The position numbers and the translations under genes are program-made. Shown here piece after piece: positions 7,645-10,449 of a DNA stretch of 10,449 nt. The stretch is from Acholeplasmataceae bacterium (GTDB lineage Bacteria > Bacillota_I > Bacilli_A > ML615J-28 > CAG-698). The first letter of the stretch is position 1. Each line of letters opens with the position of its first letter. Location: assembly GCA_012839485.1 (NCBI GenBank), contig DUNF01000042.1, forward strand, positions 1-10,449, read 5' to 3'. The notes below the pieces were generated by a model. It saw only the letters and a list, made by a program, of their open reading frames with translations. It ran no database searches and had not been told where the DNA came from.

Positions 7645-8604
7645 ATGAAATCAAATCCAAATCTTAGTTTACATCAATATTTAGAAAAACAAATTAAAGA
7701 AATAAGAACAGAAGTTGGAAGTAAAAAAGTGCTTTTAGGAATTTCAGGCGGCGTTGATTCTACTGTTGTGGCAAAGATTTTACACCTTGCAATTAAAGGC
7801 CAACTAACTTGTTTGTTTATAAATAATGGATTACTTCGTTTAAGTGAAGAAAAACAAGTTTTAGAGAGATTTGAAAAATATGGAATCGAAGTAGAATACT
7901 TAGATGCATCTAAAACATTTTTAGATAATTTAAAGGGAGTTAATGATCCAGAAGAAAAACGAAAAATTATTGGAAAAATATTTATTGATTGCTTTAAAGA
8001 AAAAGCCAAAAGTTTGGGTAAGGAATATGAATATTTAGCTCAAGGAACGATTTATACTGATGTTATTGAATCTAAAAAAGGAGAACAATTAGTTAAATCG
8101 CACCATAATGTTGGGGGATTACCTAGCGAATTAGGTTTTAAGTTAGTAGAGCCAATTAAAGAATTATATAAAGATGAAGTTAGAGCATTAGGTAAAATAA
8201 TGGGTTTAGATGATGAGCTATTATTAAGACAACCTTTTCCTGGTCCTGGTTTAGGAGTGAGGGTTATGGGTGAAATTACTAGTGAAAAACTTCAAATGGC
8301 TAAGATAAGTGATGCTATTTTTAGGGAAGAATTAAAAAAAGCAAAATTAGACCAAATTATTTGGCAATATTTTACTGTTGTTTTAGATACTAAATCAACG
8401 GGGATTTTTGATGGTAAGAGGAACTATAATTATGTTATTGCTTTAAGAGCAGTAATAAGTAAAGATGCTCAAACAGCTCAAGCTTATCCTATACCTTATG
8501 AAATATTATCTAAAATTGGCGAGAGAATTGTTTTGGAAACAAAGTGTAGTAGAGTAATCTACGATATTTCTTCAAAACCTCCGGGAACAATAGAATGGGA
8601 GTAA
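7645..8604 (+). CDS. guaA: GMP synthase ATP-pyrophosphatase subunit, lacking the amidotransferase domain
   Basis: Converts XMP to GMP by adenylating XMP and adding ammonia, the last step of guanine nucleotide synthesis. The 319 residues match only the C-terminal part of a standard bacterial GuaA (about 510-525 residues): P-loop LGISGGVDST (31-40), LAQGTIYTDVIES (131-143), KSHHNVGGLP (151-160), RQPFPGPGLGVRV (195-207) and the terminal KPPGTIEWE of the dimerisation domain (311-319). The N-terminal class I glutamine amidotransferase domain with its catalytic Cys is missing. A gene-specific promoter, a ribosome site and an unrelated upstream gene show that it is not cut off by a frameshift in this window. 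The arrangement resembles the split archaeal enzyme (GuaAb), so a separate amidotransferase or free ammonia should supply nitrogen. The next gene begins two bases after its stop. Confidence 0.93.
   Translation: MKSNPNLSLHQYLEKQIKEIRTEVGSKKVLLGISGGVDSTVVAKILHLAIKGQLTCLFINNGLLRLSEEKQVLERFEKYGIEVEYLDASKTFLDNLKGVNDPEEKRKIIGKIFIDCFKEKAKSLGKEYEYLAQGTIYTDVIESKKGEQLVKSHHNVGGLPSELGFKLVEPIKELYKDEVRALGKIMGLDDELLLRQPFPGPGLGVRVMGEITSEKLQMAKISDAIFREELKKAKLDQIIWQYFTVVLDTKSTGIFDGKRNYNYVIALRAVISKDAQTAQAYPIPYEILSKIGERIVLETKCSRVIYDISSKPPGTIEWE
8597..8601 (+). promoter_or_regulatory. Ribosome binding site deciding the transglutaminase-like start
   Basis: GGGAG, inside the end of guaA, is five bases before ATG 8607. 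The earlier in-frame ATG at 8595 overlaps it and would add four residues ahead of the signal peptide. Confidence 0.65.
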
Positions 8605-8606
8605 AA

Positions 8607-10382
8607 ATGAAAAGAAAAGTATTATTTGTATTTTTGCTAGCTGTTTTTGGTGTATTATTTTTTAATTACAAAGTAGAAGCAAAATCGTTTGAAGAGTTTT
8701 ATAATGATTATGCAAGTATGAATTTTAATCAAAAAGTTAATGTTTTGCATAATAGTCAAGAAACGGGAAACAAATTCTATTACAATACTTTAGATGATAA
8801 TGGCAAAGAAGTATATGCGAGTTTTGTTCCAATGATGATGGGCGGTTATCCTTTTGAAGCTGTTTTTGAGGGATTATCGGGCGATAAAGCACAAGCTATG
8901 GCTGATTCTTCCGGGAAAGCTTGGAGAGCATTTAATTTTGACCACCCTGAATATTTTTGGTTTAATAATGCTGTTAATATTTCTGTAAGTGGTACTGTTA
9001 TTAGTGCTACACTAACAGTTACACCAGGTATTGAGGATGGGTATATGTCTGGCGCAACATTCAATCAGGCGCTTTTAAATGAAGATTTAACTCATATTTT
9101 AGCTCGAAGGGCATATTTAAAACAAGAAGCAGATCAATTACAAAACGAATATCAAAAATTAAGATATCTATATACATGGTTAATTCAAAACAATGAATAC
9201 GATACAGATTTTTCTAGCGCTTTTGCTCATAACCCTAGTGGAGCTTTAATTAAATCAGATTTTGGAAAAGATGGTTCTTTATATGAGCCTGTTTGCGAGG
9301 CTTACGCTGAAGCTTTTCAAATGTTAGCAAATTATTGCAATATACCAGTGATAACTACAATAGGACAAGCATATGGGTCTGGTGGTTGGGAAAATCATGC
9401 TTGGAGTCATGCGTTTATGATTGATAAGTGGTATTTTACTGATGTTACTTTTGGCGATCCTACAGGTTCACATTTAGATCCTGATTATGTAGATTACGAC
9501 TATTTTCTAGCTGCGCCATCAAACAAACACGTAATTAATGATGAGGCTTATTTGCCATCTCCTTTATCGGATACAGCTTTTGATCCTAATTTATTGAATG
9601 ATTTTTATTTAGAAACACAAGAAAATTATGTGTATAATGGGCATCCAATTAAAGGCTATGAAGAATTATATATCTTAGCTAATCCTGATGCTGCGCTTAC
9701 GATATCTTATTTTGATAGTAACAATATTCTTTTAGGTGAGATTCCGAGTGCTATTGGCTCTTATACTGTTAGAGCAAGGGGAGCTTTAGGAAGCGGATTT
9801 GAAGCTTTATCAATCAATTTTAATTTTAGTATTTTAGCTCCTGAGCATAATACTGTTATTTATTATGATAAAGATGGTAATGTATTAGCATCTATTCCAT
9901 ACAATTTTGGTGATGCGATTCCAAATTATGAAGCACCACATGTAAGTGGATATAAATTTGTTTCTTGGAACTATATTACAGAAGAGTACAACGTTTATGC
10001 TCATCCTATTTATCAAAAATTAGTAATTACTTTTGAAGATTCAGAAGGAAATTCGATTGATTATGATTTTACTGATGTAGCTGCTTTATATGAATCAGAT
10101 TTATTGAATGGTGTTGAAAAAGATCCTGGCTATTTAATTATGGGGTGGGAAATTAATGGAGAGTTATTAACTGAAGATAGTCAAATTACTGATGATGTAA
10201 CTTTAAAGCCTTTAGTTAAAAAAATAAATTATTCGATTGACGGAATGACAAAAAAAGGCGAAAACGTCTTTGTGGGGTCAGTTTTTAAGAGTGAAGATAT
10301 TATTGGGAAGATTGTTGTTGCATTTCGCTTAAATGGAAAGATGTCACTTGTACACCTTCTTCTACAACAATCTTCCCAATAA
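8607..10382 (+). CDS. Secreted transglutaminase-like protein with Ig-like and InlB-type repeats; 3' end disrupted
   Basis: Exported protein, perhaps acting at the cell surface on peptides or wall; its substrate is unknown. Residues 1-25 are a signal peptide (KRK, hydrophobic core, cleavage after VEA). A region with FDHPEYFWF (110-118) leads to a transglutaminase-like core: EPVCEAYAEAFQML (C230), ENHAWS (H264) and WYFTDVTFGDP (D279), the usual Cys-His-Asp triad. Then come a bacterial Ig-like stretch (about 332-410) and two InlB/Flg_new-type repeats, one with YYDKDGNVLASIPYNFGDAI and SGYKFVSWN (about 415-470), the other about 473-536. No LPXTG or membrane anchor is seen. The frame ends at TAA 10380-10382, but this stop lies in the right arm of a perfect inverted repeat. 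Beyond about residue 570 (from 10319 on) the sequence is therefore probably not the native C-terminus, and the real protein probably continues. It is likely co-transcribed with guaA. Confidence 0.8.
   Translation: MKRKVLFVFLLAVFGVLFFNYKVEAKSFEEFYNDYASMNFNQKVNVLHNSQETGNKFYYNTLDDNGKEVYASFVPMMMGGYPFEAVFEGLSGDKAQAMADSSGKAWRAFNFDHPEYFWFNNAVNISVSGTVISATLTVTPGIEDGYMSGATFNQALLNEDLTHILARRAYLKQEADQLQNEYQKLRYLYTWLIQNNEYDTDFSSAFAHNPSGALIKSDFGKDGSLYEPVCEAYAEAFQMLANYCNIPVITTIGQAYGSGGWENHAWSHAFMIDKWYFTDVTFGDPTGSHLDPDYVDYDYFLAAPSNKHVINDEAYLPSPLSDTAFDPNLLNDFYLETQENYVYNGHPIKGYEELYILANPDAALTISYFDSNNILLGEIPSAIGSYTVRARGALGSGFEALSINFNFSILAPEHNTVIYYDKDGNVLASIPYNFGDAIPNYEAPHVSGYKFVSWNYITEEYNVYAHPIYQKLVITFEDSEGNSIDYDFTDVAALYESDLLNGVEKDPGYLIMGWEINGELLTEDSQITDDVTLKPLVKKINYSIDGMTKKGENVFVGSVFKSEDIIGKIVVAFRLNGKMSLVHLLLQQSSQ
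10204..10227 (+). repeat. 24-base direct repeat, first copy
   Basis: Identical over 24 bases to 10426-10449. Here it is ordinary coding sequence for LKPLVKKI in the transglutaminase-like gene; the match stops upstream at 10203 versus 10425. Confidence 0.9.
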
Positions 10383-10426
10383 TATCTTCACTCTTAAAAA
10401 CTGACCCCACAAAGACGTTTTCGCCT
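10256..10426. repeat. Perfect 63-base inverted repeat with 45-base spacer (fold-back)
   Basis: Left arm 10256-10318 is the exact reverse complement of right arm 10364-10426; pairing fails at 10255/10427 and at 10319/10363. The spacer is 10319-10363. The left arm is in frame with the upstream coding sequence, while the right arm is its copy in reverse. The size and perfect identity, the mixed base content and the lack of a T tract speak against a terminator. Both junctions look like strand switches: the right arm is followed at once by a direct copy of upstream sequence. Confidence 0.93.
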
Positions 10427-10449
10427 AAAGCCTTTAGTTAAAAAAATAA
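10426..10449 (+). repeat. 24-base direct repeat, second copy, at the window end
   Basis: Exact copy of 10204-10227, sharing one base (10426) with the end of the inverted repeat arm. It restores the + orientation of the transglutaminase-like gene sequence after the inverted segment, and the window stops within it. Confidence 0.9.

Noticed and set aside
10256..10426. Large hairpin as a rho-independent terminator
   Set aside because: The stem is 63 base pairs and the spacer 45 bases, with no T tract after it, and the left arm is coding sequence. The downstream direct repeat is also unexplained by termination.
10204..10449. Small transposon or MITE with terminal inverted repeats and target-site duplication
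   Set aside because: The 24-base direct repeats do not both abut the inverted arms: 28 unique bases separate the left copy from the left arm. The left arm also continues the host reading frame.
1..10449. Mycoplasma-type genetic code (TGA as tryptophan)
   Set aside because: All genes are full-length under the standard bacterial code, and tryptophans are encoded by TGG, for example in TSCSPGW of hydA. No gene needs TGA read-through, although no TGA stop is used either.

Overview
The window is AT-rich and tightly packed, with every gene on the + strand. It looks like a chromosomal segment of an anaerobic, fermentative, low-G+C Bacillota. The Bacilli/Erysipelotrichia/Mollicutes-like side fits best, but no gene here fixes the genus. 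Support comes from strong GAGGTG-type Shine-Dalgarno sites, Bacillus-style TGTGN extended -10 promoters, TAA/TAG stops only, ordinary TGG tryptophan codons and a multi-subunit [FeFe] hydrogenase.

Region 1 (1-5009) is the end of a hydrogenase operon. It holds a 5'-truncated hydB (NADH/FMN and Fe-S subunit), hydA (catalytic [FeFe] subunit), a lipoprotein solute-binding protein and an ABC permease. The last three reading frames touch or overlap (hydA/lipoprotein by 1 base, lipoprotein/permease by 8 bases). A GGGC-GTTT-GCCC terminator closes the unit. No ATPase gene for the transporter follows. HydBA would exchange electrons between NADH, ferredoxin and protons during fermentation; the transporter's substrate is unknown.

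Region 2 (5011-6810) is a single gene with its own promoter. It encodes a 577-residue protein that appears to join a Cas4-like Fe-S PD-(D/E)XK nuclease to a DEDD-type exonuclease-like domain of the DUF2779 kind.

Region 3 (6815-7597) is a SipW/ER-type signal peptidase I gene with its own promoter and a long-stem terminator.

Region 4 (7612-10449) starts with a promoter for a GMP synthase that lacks the glutamine amidotransferase half. Two bases later comes a secreted transglutaminase-like protein with Ig-like and InlB-type repeats. Its 3' end runs into a perfect 63-base inverted repeat around a 45-base spacer. A 24-base exact copy of sequence from just upstream follows and ends the window. This fold-back structure is either an assembly/amplification artefact or a real template-switch rearrangement, so the annotated C-terminus of that protein is doubtful.

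The three internal promoters share the box TTGTGN(T/A)ATAAT and predict very short mRNA leaders that begin at the Shine-Dalgarno site. No intergenic stretch exceeds about 100 bases. I saw no tRNA, rRNA, CRISPR array, insertion sequence or riboswitch.
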